A program made the position numbers and the translations under genes. From the NCBI GenBank assembly GCA_900539625.1, contig UQCW01000009.1, positions 7,415-71,414 on the forward strand: a stretch of DNA of 64,000 bases, written 5' to 3'. Every line of letters begins with the position of its first letter. Position 1 is the first letter of the stretch. This document shows, piece after piece, positions 25,275 to 34,316 of this stretch. This stretch comes from an uncultured Prevotella sp. GTDB taxonomy: Bacteria > Bacteroidota > Bacteroidia > Bacteroidales > Bacteroidaceae. The notes beneath the pieces were generated by a model that made no database searches, was not told the DNA's origin, and worked only from the letters and a program-made list of their open reading frames with translations.

Positions 25275-28200
25275 TTATTTGAGCATCAGTTTGCAACTGG
25301 CCGTGTTGCCCTTCGCCGTCTCGATGTTGAGGATGAGAACTTTTTGATTGCCAGCGGAGAGGGCGGGGAGCTGCACTTGCTGTGCTCCGCCGGCGCGGAG
25401 CATGAGGAGACATTTGCCAAGGGGCGTAAAGACGCGGCAAGACGTGATGCCTTCTGCGCTGCTGACGCTGACGAAGCCTGCTTCAGTGGTGTGAACAGTG
25501 AGAGGGGCGTCGGGGGCGGCGATGCTGCCGATTTCAGAAACGATGGGGGCGTCGCCCTGCGTGAGGTCTTCACGGATTTCGTAGATGACGGGGGCGGCGT
25601 TGCCCTCCCAGCTGATGCGGATGCAAGAGGGGGTGCCTGCGGCGGCGAGGGAGATTTTCTGGTAGCCACCCGTCAGCGTGCCGAGGCTGCCCCATTCGCC
25701 ATTCGTTGTCAGGGCGCTGACGACGGCATTTTGCGCGGGGGCGCCGGGAGCCTGGAAGAGGACGATGCTGGAGGCTGGGCTGGCATCGTAGAAATGGTAG
25801 GTGAGGCTGTTGCCAGAAGGCGTGTCGGTGGCGGGGATGCCCGTGTTGCCAGCTTTGTCGGTCAGGCTGAGGAGGGCGTTGCCCGAGGCATCGGCAGCGG
25901 GGTGCTTGAACTTGGCAGCGTGGGTGGCCTTGTTGACTTCAATGTCGTAGAGGCGCAACCACTTGGAGGTGTTGGCCGTAGAGACAAGGAGGCGTACGTA
26001 TTGCGCAGTGTCGTTCGTGCCGCTGAAGTCGCAATAGGACATTTCGCTGGAATATTTGACGACCTGAGGGAGCGTCATGCGGAAGTCGGTCTGCGCGGTG
26101 CCTTTCACGCGGAGCGTTTTCCAGGTTTTGCCATCGAGAGAGGTCTGTACGCGGCCAACGGTCATGTAGTCGCCGTTCACTGTTCCCATGCAGATTCTGA
26201 CGTCGCCAACGGGGACGGGAGCTGAGAGCTTGACAACGTAGGCATCGTTGGTTTTCTGGTTGCGGTTGAGACAGGTGTAGGTGGTGTAGTCGCCGTCGGT
26301 CATGAAGGAGGCGTTGTGGCCGCTATAGATGTCGCCAGAGGGGATGGTTGCGCTGGCGATGGCGGTGGGAGCGGGGAGCGTCAGTTTGAGGACGGCGCGG
26401 GCGAGCTTGAGGGAGCGGGGCTCTGGGTTTTCGTTTTCAACGACGAGGTATCTGACGTGGGCGGCGGGCTGGCTGCCTTTTTCGAGGACGCTCCAGTCTC
26501 TGCCGTTTTCAGAGGTGAGGAGAGTGAAGGCGGAGAAAAGGCTGTCCGCGGCAGTTATGCTTTCGAGTTTGACGGGCTGGGGGAGACTGAGCCCGATGTA
26601 TTGGCCTTGCTGGAGGGTGTTGACGCAGTTGTTGACGAAGGTGACGCTATTTTTGCTTTTCGACACGGCGCCTTTGGCTTTCTCGAGGTTGGAGAAGAGG
26701 ACGGGGACGGCGGAAACGGGGGCGCCGAGGAGGTTGCCGAGGGATTTCTCCTGGAGATAGCTGAGGAAGGGCCGGAGCGTTTCCTGCGAGGGATTGGTTT
26801 GCCGCGAGGAGAGCGAGAGCTGCGCACCGACGGATCCAGCGAGCTGGGGGGCCTGGTGGGCGGCGTCTGTGTCAATGCGGGAGAGGGGATTGATGGTCTG
26901 CGCGTAGGCGTTCCATTTGTCGGACTCTTCCGCGTTTTCTGCGGCTTCGATGAGCGTCAGTGTCTGGCGAGCCATGCTGTGGAGCTTTGTGAGCCAGGGG
27001 GAGAGATCGGCGAGGAGCAGGCGGTCGCTTTCGTTTTGGCTGTTTGCGAGGGCTTCGATTTTCTCTGCGGCCTTGAGGATGTTTTGCATGGTGGTTTTCA
27101 AGGCGCTACCGTCGGCCTGTCCTTGCTTGTTGAAGGCAGTTTTGTATGCGTTGACGAGGGAGGAAAGGGCGCCTGAGTCATAGTAGCGCAGATGGGCGGC
27201 GAGGAGCTGATAGGCCTCAGCTGTCTCTTTGTCGCGGATGATGGCGGGGAAGGCGGCGTTCCAGTTGGTCTTGTTGTTGAAAGCGGCGTTGTTCCAAGCA
27301 TAGTCGGCGACGCCGAAGAGGGCGATTTTCGACACTTCTCCCTGCTGCATGGGGTTGCTGAGGACGGCGAGACAGTTTTTCAAGCTTTTGTCGACCGTTG
27401 CGGTGTTGGAGATTCTGCTTTCGTCGTGGAAGTTGGCGTACATGTCCATCGTGAAGAGCTTGTCGGCATCGTTGTCGTTGCAGGGATAGTTCCACCACCA
27501 TGCGACGTCGCGGCCCAGGTATTGGCGCACGCTCTGCACGTCGGAGGAATTGGGCACGCTCCATACGCCCCAGCCGGTGGTATAGATGACGACGTTGGAG
27601 GGCGTTTTGCTGAGGGCGGTGAAGAAGGCTTTACGCTGTTCTTCGCCACCACCCGCGAAACTGCCGCAATAGATCTGGGGAACGAACTGGAGGGGCTTGA
27701 CGGTGTCGGCGGGGGCGGCGCCGCTTTTGTTCCACTCTTTTTCAATGGCCTGCTGGAGGCTGGTGACGCGGGCGGCGTTGAGGTCGTACTGCGCCTGGGT
27801 GGAGGGGATGGCGACGTCATCGACGAACACGGCAAACTGGCGCACGCCGAGGGCGTACATGCGCTTGTATTTGTTCATGATGTCGGTGATGACGGTGGAA
27901 CTGTTGAGGAAGTCGTTGCCCGGATGGATGGCCCAAATGAAGTTGACCTTGGTTTCGTGTGACACCTGCGTGAGGTCTCTGACCATGTCCTGCGAGAGAT
28001 AGCCGAGGTTTTTCTGCTGCTCGGTGATGGTGGCGGGATAGGGCTGTTTCCAATAGGCGGAGTGGTAGTAGTCGCTCTTCGCGCCATACATATATGAGTT
28101 CATCTTATGGCGCATCATGAATCTCATGACGTCTTTCTTTACGTCAATGGAATAGGGTACGCCATAGTAGCCTTCGACGAGGCCACGGTTTTTCTGGTCG

Positions 28201-28736
28201 GCATAGTCGTAGATGATGCCGCAGGGAATGCTTTCTGGGGCGTTGTAGTCGAGAATCTGCTCTAGAGAGGCCATGCCGATGAAGGCGGCATCGGTGTTTT
28301 CGCCCAGGATGACGATTTCGGCAAGGCCGCCAGCGTCTTGCAGGCTGAGGAGGTGCTTGTCGTATTTGTTTTGCAACGTAAAGACATCGCGACTGAGTTT
28401 CAAGGCGGTGGCTTTTGCGTCGGCCTTGTCGCCCGAATTGTTGACGCCTACGAAGATGTGGACGAAGCCCTCTGAGGGGGCTGTGGCGAAGATTTCATCG
28501 CTGTTGCTGATGAGGTTGTGCTCGGAGAGGATGTTTTTCAGACGGGCTTTGGTGTAGCTGTCGATGTGGTCTCCACAGATGACTTGAATTTTTCCTGCGG
28601 GGATTTTGGTTGTGCCGCCCACCGCTTGCTGCTGATGGGGGATGGGGTGGATCTGATAGACGCTGTCGGCAAGGACGGTAAGGCTGCTGCACGTTCCAAG
28701 ACAACAAAGGGCCAATCGTAGAATTGTTTTCTTCAT
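25275..28736 (-). CDS. GH84 beta-N-acetylglucosaminidase with C-terminal accessory domains, probable T9SS cargo
   Basis: A 1153-residue secreted glycosidase. The signal peptide is about 1-23. A GH20b-like N-terminal domain (30-165) precedes the GH84 barrel (about 180-480) with RGLVEGYYGVPYS and the catalytic Asp pair in FVDDVAI (306-307). The family removes beta-linked GlcNAc from glycans such as mucin or O-GlcNAc proteins, with the substrate N-acetyl group as nucleophile. A helical segment (about 530-650) and two F5/8-type carbohydrate-binding-like regions follow (GRDWSVLEKGSQPAAHVRYL; GKTWKTLRVKGTAQTDFRMT). The last ~75 residues, ending LSAGNQKVLILNIETAKG...CKLMLK, resemble a type-A T9SS sorting domain. 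With PorU in the same window, I infer surface attachment or release. At 1153 residues it is longer than a bare GH84 enzyme. Confidence 0.87.
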   Translation of the reverse strand: MKKTILRLALCCLGTCSSLTVLADSVYQIHPIPHQQQAVGGTTKIPAGKIQVICGDHIDSYTKARLKNILSEHNLISNSDEIFATAPSEGFVHIFVGVNNSGDKADAKATALKLSRDVFTLQNKYDKHLLSLQDAGGLAEIVILGENTDAAFIGMASLEQILDYNAPESIPCGIIYDYADQKNRGLVEGYYGVPYSIDVKKDVMRFMMRHKMNSYMYGAKSDYYHSAYWKQPYPATITEQQKNLGYLSQDMVRDLTQVSHETKVNFIWAIHPGNDFLNSSTVITDIMNKYKRMYALGVRQFAVFVDDVAIPSTQAQYDLNAARVTSLQQAIEKEWNKSGAAPADTVKPLQFVPQIYCGSFAGGGEEQRKAFFTALSKTPSNVVIYTTGWGVWSVPNSSDVQSVRQYLGRDVAWWWNYPCNDNDADKLFTMDMYANFHDESRISNTATVDKSLKNCLAVLSNPMQQGEVSKIALFGVADYAWNNAAFNNKTNWNAAFPAIIRDKETAEAYQLLAAHLRYYDSGALSSLVNAYKTAFNKQGQADGSALKTTMQNILKAAEKIEALANSQNESDRLLLADLSPWLTKLHSMARQTLTLIEAAENAEESDKWNAYAQTINPLSRIDTDAAHQAPQLAGSVGAQLSLSSRQTNPSQETLRPFLSYLQEKSLGNLLGAPVSAVPVLFSNLEKAKGAVSKSKNSVTFVNNCVNTLQQGQYIGLSLPQPVKLESITAADSLFSAFTLLTSENGRDWSVLEKGSQPAAHVRYLVVENENPEPRSLKLARAVLKLTLPAPTAIASATIPSGDIYSGHNASFMTDGDYTTYTCLNRNQKTNDAYVVKLSAPVPVGDVRICMGTVNGDYMTVGRVQTSLDGKTWKTLRVKGTAQTDFRMTLPQVVKYSSEMSYCDFSGTNDTAQYVRLLVSTANTSKWLRLYDIEVNKATHAAKFKHPAADASGNALLSLTDKAGNTGIPATDTPSGNSLTYHFYDASPASSIVLFQAPGAPAQNAVVSALTTNGEWGSLGTLTGGYQKISLAAAGTPSCIRISWEGNAAPVIYEIREDLTQGDAPIVSEIGSIAAPDAPLTVHTTEAGFVSVSSAEGITSCRVFTPLGKCLLMLRAGGAQQVQLPALSAGNQKVLILNIETAKGNTASCKLMLK

Positions 28737-28798
28737 GTTTTTTTATGGCTGTTTTTCCAAAGACGATGCGAGGCGCGGGCTTTGGATGTTAAACAATG

Positions 28799-28842
28799 AT
28801 GTCCCTTGGCAAAAGAAATTGTTTCCCTTCGCCAAAGGACAT
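28799..28842 (-). terminator. Hairpin after valS
   Basis: ATGTCCCTTGGCAAAA and TTCGCCAAAGGACAT pair imperfectly (two mismatches), 37 bases after the valS stop on the minus strand and before the GH84 start. A terminator is the likely role, though the U-tract is poor. Confidence 0.45.
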
Positions 28843-28878
28843 GGATTCAGATGATTTCTATTTTAGGATGGTCTGCCA

Positions 28879-31563
28879 TTATGCTCCCAAACTTTTGAGT
28901 GTTTCTTTCAAAACGGCAATCTTTGTTTCGGCATCTGCCTTTTTCTTTCTCTCGAGCTCTACGACGGCTGCGGGGGCGCCTTCAACGAAACGTTTGTTGC
29001 CGAGTTTCTTCTCGACGCCAGCGAGGAATCCCTCGAGATGCTTGAGTTCGGCCTGCGCCTTGGTGATTTCGGCTTCAGCGTCGATGAGGTTGCCGAGAAG
29101 CAGGGCGTATTCGGAGGTGCCGACCATGAATGTGGAGGCGCCTTCGCCCTTGACGGTGACGGCGGCGATTTCGGAGATGTTGGCGAGCTTAGAGATGATG
29201 CAGTTGTAGGCTTCAACGGGGTTTTCTCCAATCACCTGCAAGACCAGGGGCTCCTTCGGGGAGATGTTTTTGGAGGAACGGATTCCACGGATGTTGGTGA
29301 TGACTTGCTTGACGGCGGCGAAATTATCGATTTGCCGTTTGTCGGCATCGAGGGGCGCCTGGATGGTCTGAGGACTTGTCATGATGCTTTCCCCATCGCG
29401 GCGCTCCGAGATGTTCTGCCAGAGTTCTTCCGTGATGAAGGGCATGAAGGGGTGGAGGAGATGGAGGAGGTCGTTGAAGAAGGAAAGCGTTGCCTGGTAG
29501 GTGGCGGCATCAATGGCCTGGCCGTAGGCGGGCTTGACGAGTTCGAGGAACCATGCCGAAAATTCATCCCAGAAGAGATGGTAGACTTCCATCAGGGCAT
29601 CGCTCAAGCGATATTTTGAGAAATGGTCGGCGATGACTGCGGCGCTGCTGCGCATCTGTGCCCCAAACCAGTTGATGGCGAGGGCGGCGACATCGTTTTG
29701 GGGGAGTGTCTCGCTGACAGTCCATCCCTGTACGAGGCGGAAGGCGTTCCAGATTTTGTTGCAGAAATTTCTTCCCTGTTCGCAGAGGGATTCGTCGAAG
29801 AGAATGTCGTTGCCGGCAGGCGCTGAGAGCATCATTCCCATTCTCACACCATCGGCACCGTATTTGTCGATGAGGTCGAGGGGGTCGGGGGAGTTGCCGA
29901 GCGACTTCGACATTTTACGGCCGAGTTTGTCGCGCACAATGCCAGTGAAGTAGACGTCTTTGAAGGGGAATTTTCCCGTGTATTCATATCCAGCCATGAT
30001 CATGCGTGCCACCCAGAAGAAGATGATGTCGGGGCCGGTCACGAGGACGCTGGTTGGGTAATAGTATTTGAATTCTTCGTTGTCGGGATCGAGGATGCCA
30101 TTGAAGAGAGAGATGGGCCACAACCATGATGAGAACCACGTGTCGAGGGCATCTTCATCTTGCTTCAGATCGGAGAGCTGGAGAGCGGGGTTGCCTGATT
30201 TCTCACGTGCCAGGGCCAAGGCCTCTTGTTCTGTCTCTGCCACGACGTAACCGCCCGAGGGGAGATAGTAGGCGGGGATGCGGTGGCCCCACCAGAGCTG
30301 ACGTGAGATACACCAGTCTTTGATGTTTTCGAGCCAATGGCGGTAGGTGTTTTTATACTTGACAGGATAAAACCTGATTTCGTCGTTCATAACCGGCGGC
30401 AACGCCAAGTCGGCAAAATGCTGCATCTTCAGGAACCACTGCGTGGAGAGCTTTGGTTCAATGGGAACACCGGTGCGCTCCGAGCAGCCGATCTTGTTGT
30501 CGTAATCTTCAATGCGATCCATCAGGCCAGCCGCTTCCAAATCTTTGGCAATCTGGCGGCGGACATCGAAGCGGTCTTGGCCAACGTACATGCCGGCAGC
30601 CTCGGAGATGGTTGCGTCGTCGTTGAAGATGTCGATGGTTTCGAGATTGTATTTTTCTCCAAGCATGTGGTCGTTGACATCATGGGCGGGGGTGACTTTC
30701 AGGCATCCTGTTCCAAATTCAATGTCAACATATTCGTCTTCGATGACGGGAATGACGCGTCCGACAAGAGGGACTATCACTTTCTTTCCCTTGAGCCAAT
30801 GGTTTTTGGGGTCGTTGGGATTGATGCACATCGCGACGTCGCCCATAATGGTCTCGGGGCGTGTCGTTGCCACGACGGCATAGCGCCCTTCTGCGTCTTC
30901 ATGAATGATTTCGCCTTCTTCGCCTGTTGCTCCGAGGCCGTCGTCGGATGCGACGCGATATTTCATATAATAGAGCTTCGTGTGCTCTTCTTTGTAAACC
31001 ACTTCTTCGTCGGAGAGAGCCGTCTTGGCCTTGGGGTCCCAGTTGACCATGCGGACGCCACGATAGATGAGTCCTTTGCGGTATAGGTCAACAAAGACCT
31101 TGATGACGCTTTTTGAGCGGGTTTCGTCCATGGTGAACGACGTGCGGTCCCAGTCGCACGAAGCTCCCAGACGGCGCAACTGCTTGAGAATGATGCCGCC
31201 GTGCTCGTCGGTCCAATCCCAGGCATGCTTCAGGAAGTCTTCACGGCTGAGGTCTGATTTCTTAATGCCGCGCTCCGCCAGGCGTGCCACGACTTTTGCT
31301 TCTGTGGCGATTGAGGCATGGTCGGTGCCGGGCACCCAGCAGGCGTTTTTGCCTTCCATACGGGCACGTCTGACGAGGATGTCCTGGATTGTCTCGTTGA
31401 GCATGTGTCCCATGTGCAACACGCCGGTCACATTGGGAGGAGGTATTACAACCGTATATGGTTTTCGTCCGTCGGGCTTAGAATTGAACAGCTTGTGTTC
31501 CATCCAATATCTATACCATTTGCTTTCGACATTTTCAGAACTGTATTTACTTGCTAATTCCAT
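28879..31563 (-). CDS. valS: Valyl-tRNA synthetase
   Basis: An 894-residue class-I aminoacyl-tRNA synthetase. It has the HIGH-type motif PPPNVTGVLHMGH near the N-terminus and GRKMSKSLGNSPDP for the KMSKS loop. The editing domain carries TTRPETIMGDVA, and the C-terminal coiled-coil arm of ValS is present (AEITKAQAELKHLEGFLAGVEKKLG). ATG 31563 (MELASKYSSENVESKWY) is chosen. The ATG at 31632 adds 23 residues not seen in the family and overlaps the end of rho. It follows rho by 65 bases on the same strand and may be co-transcribed. Confidence 0.96.
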   Translation of the reverse strand: MELASKYSSENVESKWYRYWMEHKLFNSKPDGRKPYTVVIPPPNVTGVLHMGHMLNETIQDILVRRARMEGKNACWVPGTDHASIATEAKVVARLAERGIKKSDLSREDFLKHAWDWTDEHGGIILKQLRRLGASCDWDRTSFTMDETRSKSVIKVFVDLYRKGLIYRGVRMVNWDPKAKTALSDEEVVYKEEHTKLYYMKYRVASDDGLGATGEEGEIIHEDAEGRYAVVATTRPETIMGDVAMCINPNDPKNHWLKGKKVIVPLVGRVIPVIEDEYVDIEFGTGCLKVTPAHDVNDHMLGEKYNLETIDIFNDDATISEAAGMYVGQDRFDVRRQIAKDLEAAGLMDRIEDYDNKIGCSERTGVPIEPKLSTQWFLKMQHFADLALPPVMNDEIRFYPVKYKNTYRHWLENIKDWCISRQLWWGHRIPAYYLPSGGYVVAETEQEALALAREKSGNPALQLSDLKQDEDALDTWFSSWLWPISLFNGILDPDNEEFKYYYPTSVLVTGPDIIFFWVARMIMAGYEYTGKFPFKDVYFTGIVRDKLGRKMSKSLGNSPDPLDLIDKYGADGVRMGMMLSAPAGNDILFDESLCEQGRNFCNKIWNAFRLVQGWTVSETLPQNDVAALAINWFGAQMRSSAAVIADHFSKYRLSDALMEVYHLFWDEFSAWFLELVKPAYGQAIDAATYQATLSFFNDLLHLLHPFMPFITEELWQNISERRDGESIMTSPQTIQAPLDADKRQIDNFAAVKQVITNIRGIRSSKNISPKEPLVLQVIGENPVEAYNCIISKLANISEIAAVTVKGEGASTFMVGTSEYALLLGNLIDAEAEITKAQAELKHLEGFLAGVEKKLGNKRFVEGAPAAVVELERKKKADAETKIAVLKETLKSLGA

Positions 31564-31628
31564 GTTGATAGAGAGTATGTTATATCTTTTATTTCTGCTA
31601 TTATATGTATAAGGGAAATGACGGGAGG

Positions 31629-33815
31629 TCACGAATTCATCGACAGGAGAAATTCTTCATTGTTTCTCGTTGTCTCCATTCTTTTCTTCACCTCGCTCAT
31701 GGCCTCAATGGCGTTCATGTCTGCGATGTATTTGCGCAGAATCCACATGCGATTGAGCGTCTGCTGGTCTTGGAGCAGATCGTCACGACGCGTGCTTGAA
31801 ACAACCAAATTGACGGCGGGGAAGATTCGCTTGTTTGACAATGAGCGGTCGAGCTGCAATTCCATATTGCCTGTTCCCTTGAATTCCTCGAAGATGACTT
31901 CGTCCATCTTCGATCCGGTGTCGATCAACGCTGTTGCGATGATGGTCAGCGAACCGCCACCTTCTATGTTGCGAGCCGCACCAAAGAAGCGCTTGGGCTT
32001 TTGCAACGCATTTGCATCGACACCACCAGTCAGCACTTTTCCCGAGGCTGGGGCAACCGTGTTGTAGGCACGCGCAAGACGGGTGATGGAATCGAGGAAA
32101 ATGACCACGTCGTGGCCACACTCAACCATTCGCTTTGCTTTCTCCAAGACGATGTTGGCAATTTTTACATGTCTTGAAGCGGGCTCATCGAACGTTGACG
32201 CAATGACCTCTGCCTTGACTGTTCGGGCCATATCTGTGACTTCTTCCGGACGTTCGTCAATCAGTAGCATCATAAGATAGGTCTCAGGATGGTTTTCGGC
32301 GATGGCGTTGGCGATGTCCTTCATAAGCATGGTCTTACCTGTCTTGGGCTGCGCAACGATTAGCGCACGTTGCCCCTTCCCGATAGGCGTAAACAGGTCG
32401 ATGACTCTGCGCGAGAGGCTGTCGTTTTTCCCGCTACACAGGTTGAATTTTTTATCGGGGAATAGGGGAGTGAGGTGCTCGAAAGACACGCGGTCGCGGA
32501 TGTCCTTCGGGGCCAATCCGTTGATGTGTGCAATTTCCAAAAGGGTGAAGAATTTCTCTCCTTCACGCGGAATCTTCACCAGACCTTCAATGACATCTCC
32601 TGTTTTCAATCCGTATTGGTAAATCAGATTGGGGGCGACATAAATGTCGTCGGGGGAGGTCAGATAGTTATAGTCTGACGAACGCAGAAAACCATAGCCT
32701 TCATTCAAGATTTCAAGCACACCGCGAGAATCAAGGGTTTGCGGGATTGCCAGTTCTTCGTCGTTGTCTTGGGCGAACTGGTCGTTTTCCCCGTAATCCT
32801 GTCGTTCCTGTGACAGAAGACCCTGAACGCTGCGCGGCTCTTGTTCGTTATGAAAATCGTGGTTTCCACGGTAATCCGGAATATTCCGGAACCCCATATT
32901 TCTGGCATTTTCCCTTGCTTCGGCAAAACCTCTGTCGTGGGGTTTGATGCCTTCGAAAACGGGTGGAATGTCCTGCAATATGATAAAATCGTTTGCAACG
33001 ACCTGTGCCGACCTTTGCTCTTCCAAAGAGATTTCCTTTCTCCAAATGTCTGATTCTGCATCATCGGCAGCAGATTTTTTTCTCAGTGCCTCCAAATCGG
33101 CATTGTTCGCAGAGACGTCAGTATGTGAGTCTTCGCTCTGACGGTTTTGCTGCTGGATTTGCTCCGTGATGAAATCGGGGACATCGGAATCTGACTGGAG
33201 ATATTCGGGCTGCTCGTCCTTTCGGGTGCCGCTATCCGCTTGCTCTTGTGTAGACGGCTCCACGCTGTTTCCCGTTTTCACGACTTCAGCGGCGTCGCTG
33301 GCCAAACGTTCTTCATTCGTATTTTCCGCCGACATGCTGCCAGACACGGCAGCGAAGGAGGCTGGCTCATGAAGATGGTTTTCATCTGGCAGCACTCCAT
33401 CTTGAGCGGACTTTGTTTGCGCAAGCTGATCTGTCACATCAGAGGCAGGAATGCTCCCAACAGGAGCAGAAGTTATGAGGGCGTTTTCCGCCTCTGCATT
33501 TTCTTCCTTCGACACGCGCGAGGTGCCGATCCTTTTTCTGCCCAGCTTTGCGTCCGAAGGGGACGCGTCAGAGGTCGGCTTGGCAGTTTTGCTGGCGCTC
33601 GTTTTGCTCCTGCTGGTGGCAACGCGCGGCTTTCTGCCCGTCGATTCCATTCTGTTCATTTCAGCACTTTTGATTTCAGCCTGAACGTCTAAGATGTCGT
33701 AAACGAGATCTTCCTTGTCATTGCTGTCTTTATGTTTCGTGCCTAACGCCGTAGCAACAGAACGCAACTCCTCAATATCCTTATTTAGTAATTGTTCCTT
33801 GGTGAAAAGTGGCAT
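31629..33815 (-). CDS. rho: Transcription termination factor Rho with long disordered insert
   Basis: A 728-residue Rho; most bacterial Rho proteins have about 420. ATG 33815 starts MPLFTKEQLLNKDIEELRSVATALG, the Rho_N helical domain. About residues 50-350 are low-complexity, rich in Ser, Glu, Asp, Asn and Gln, and look disordered. The RNA-binding domain (GVLEILNEGYGFLRSSDYNYL) begins near 355. The ATPase part has AQPKTGKTML (Walker A), MLLIDERPEEVTDM and VVIFLDSITRLARAYN (Walker B). An extended insert is known for Bacteroides Rho and has been linked to phase separation in B. thetaiotaomicron. I infer the same kind of insert here. The promoter lies about 220 bases upstream, leaving a long leader. 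Confidence 0.95.
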   Translation of the reverse strand: MPLFTKEQLLNKDIEELRSVATALGTKHKDSNDKEDLVYDILDVQAEIKSAEMNRMESTGRKPRVATSRSKTSASKTAKPTSDASPSDAKLGRKRIGTSRVSKEENAEAENALITSAPVGSIPASDVTDQLAQTKSAQDGVLPDENHLHEPASFAAVSGSMSAENTNEERLASDAAEVVKTGNSVEPSTQEQADSGTRKDEQPEYLQSDSDVPDFITEQIQQQNRQSEDSHTDVSANNADLEALRKKSAADDAESDIWRKEISLEEQRSAQVVANDFIILQDIPPVFEGIKPHDRGFAEARENARNMGFRNIPDYRGNHDFHNEQEPRSVQGLLSQERQDYGENDQFAQDNDEELAIPQTLDSRGVLEILNEGYGFLRSSDYNYLTSPDDIYVAPNLIYQYGLKTGDVIEGLVKIPREGEKFFTLLEIAHINGLAPKDIRDRVSFEHLTPLFPDKKFNLCSGKNDSLSRRVIDLFTPIGKGQRALIVAQPKTGKTMLMKDIANAIAENHPETYLMMLLIDERPEEVTDMARTVKAEVIASTFDEPASRHVKIANIVLEKAKRMVECGHDVVIFLDSITRLARAYNTVAPASGKVLTGGVDANALQKPKRFFGAARNIEGGGSLTIIATALIDTGSKMDEVIFEEFKGTGNMELQLDRSLSNKRIFPAVNLVVSSTRRDDLLQDQQTLNRMWILRKYIADMNAIEAMSEVKKRMETTRNNEEFLLSMNS

Positions 33816-34038
33816 TGTATAACATTTATTTTGTGTATATCTCATTTAAACCCAGAGGGGCCTAAATGGATTTTCAATTCGTAAAAAATCTTTGATGGAT
33901 GATCAACACAAGTCCTTGTGTTTCCTTGTATTTTAAAGTCTTAGTCAACATTAAAAAATGAGTAATGATTTTGCAACTTTCCTTTTGTGCGAAATAATCA
34001 TTAACACCATATACCTATAAGAGATGACTATGCATATG

Positions 34039-34046
34039 CAAATTTA
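34039..34046 (-). promoter_or_regulatory. -7 box of the rho promoter
   Basis: On the minus strand the sequence is TAAATTTG, a TAnnTTTG match, about 223 bases before the rho start codon. A weak TTCG lies near the -33 place. The predicted leader of over 200 bases would suit feedback control by Rho, but no specific site is visible. Confidence 0.45.
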
Positions 34047-34206
34047 GTTACTTTGTTTCTTTTACCGAATATTAAATGCTCGGTTTGGTTTTTCTTACCA
34101 CCTTTTAAACATAATAGTGATACATGCGTATTTTAATAATTCTTGCTAAAGTCTCTTCGAATCGGCAGACATACTGGCGAAGATGTATTTCTTTGAGCGC
34201 CTAGCA

Positions 34207-34236
34207 TTTGTAACCCATTATTTTTGATTAATTTTG
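34207..34236 (+). promoter_or_regulatory. Promoter of folC
   Basis: TTTG (34207-34210), an 18-base spacer and TAATTTTG (34229-34236) match the Bacteroidetes promoter pattern. The expected start site near 34243 lies after the rejected ATG at 34224 and 74 bases before the chosen folC start, which supports that start. The rest of the 501-base gap 33816-34316 is AT-rich and holds nothing else I can identify. Confidence 0.7.
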
Positions 34237-34316
34237 CATCAAATGCGCCCAGTCGACAATACATGCCTGATGACAGGCGGCATGATTTTGCGGTCAATAA
34301 AAAATTCCATACAATA

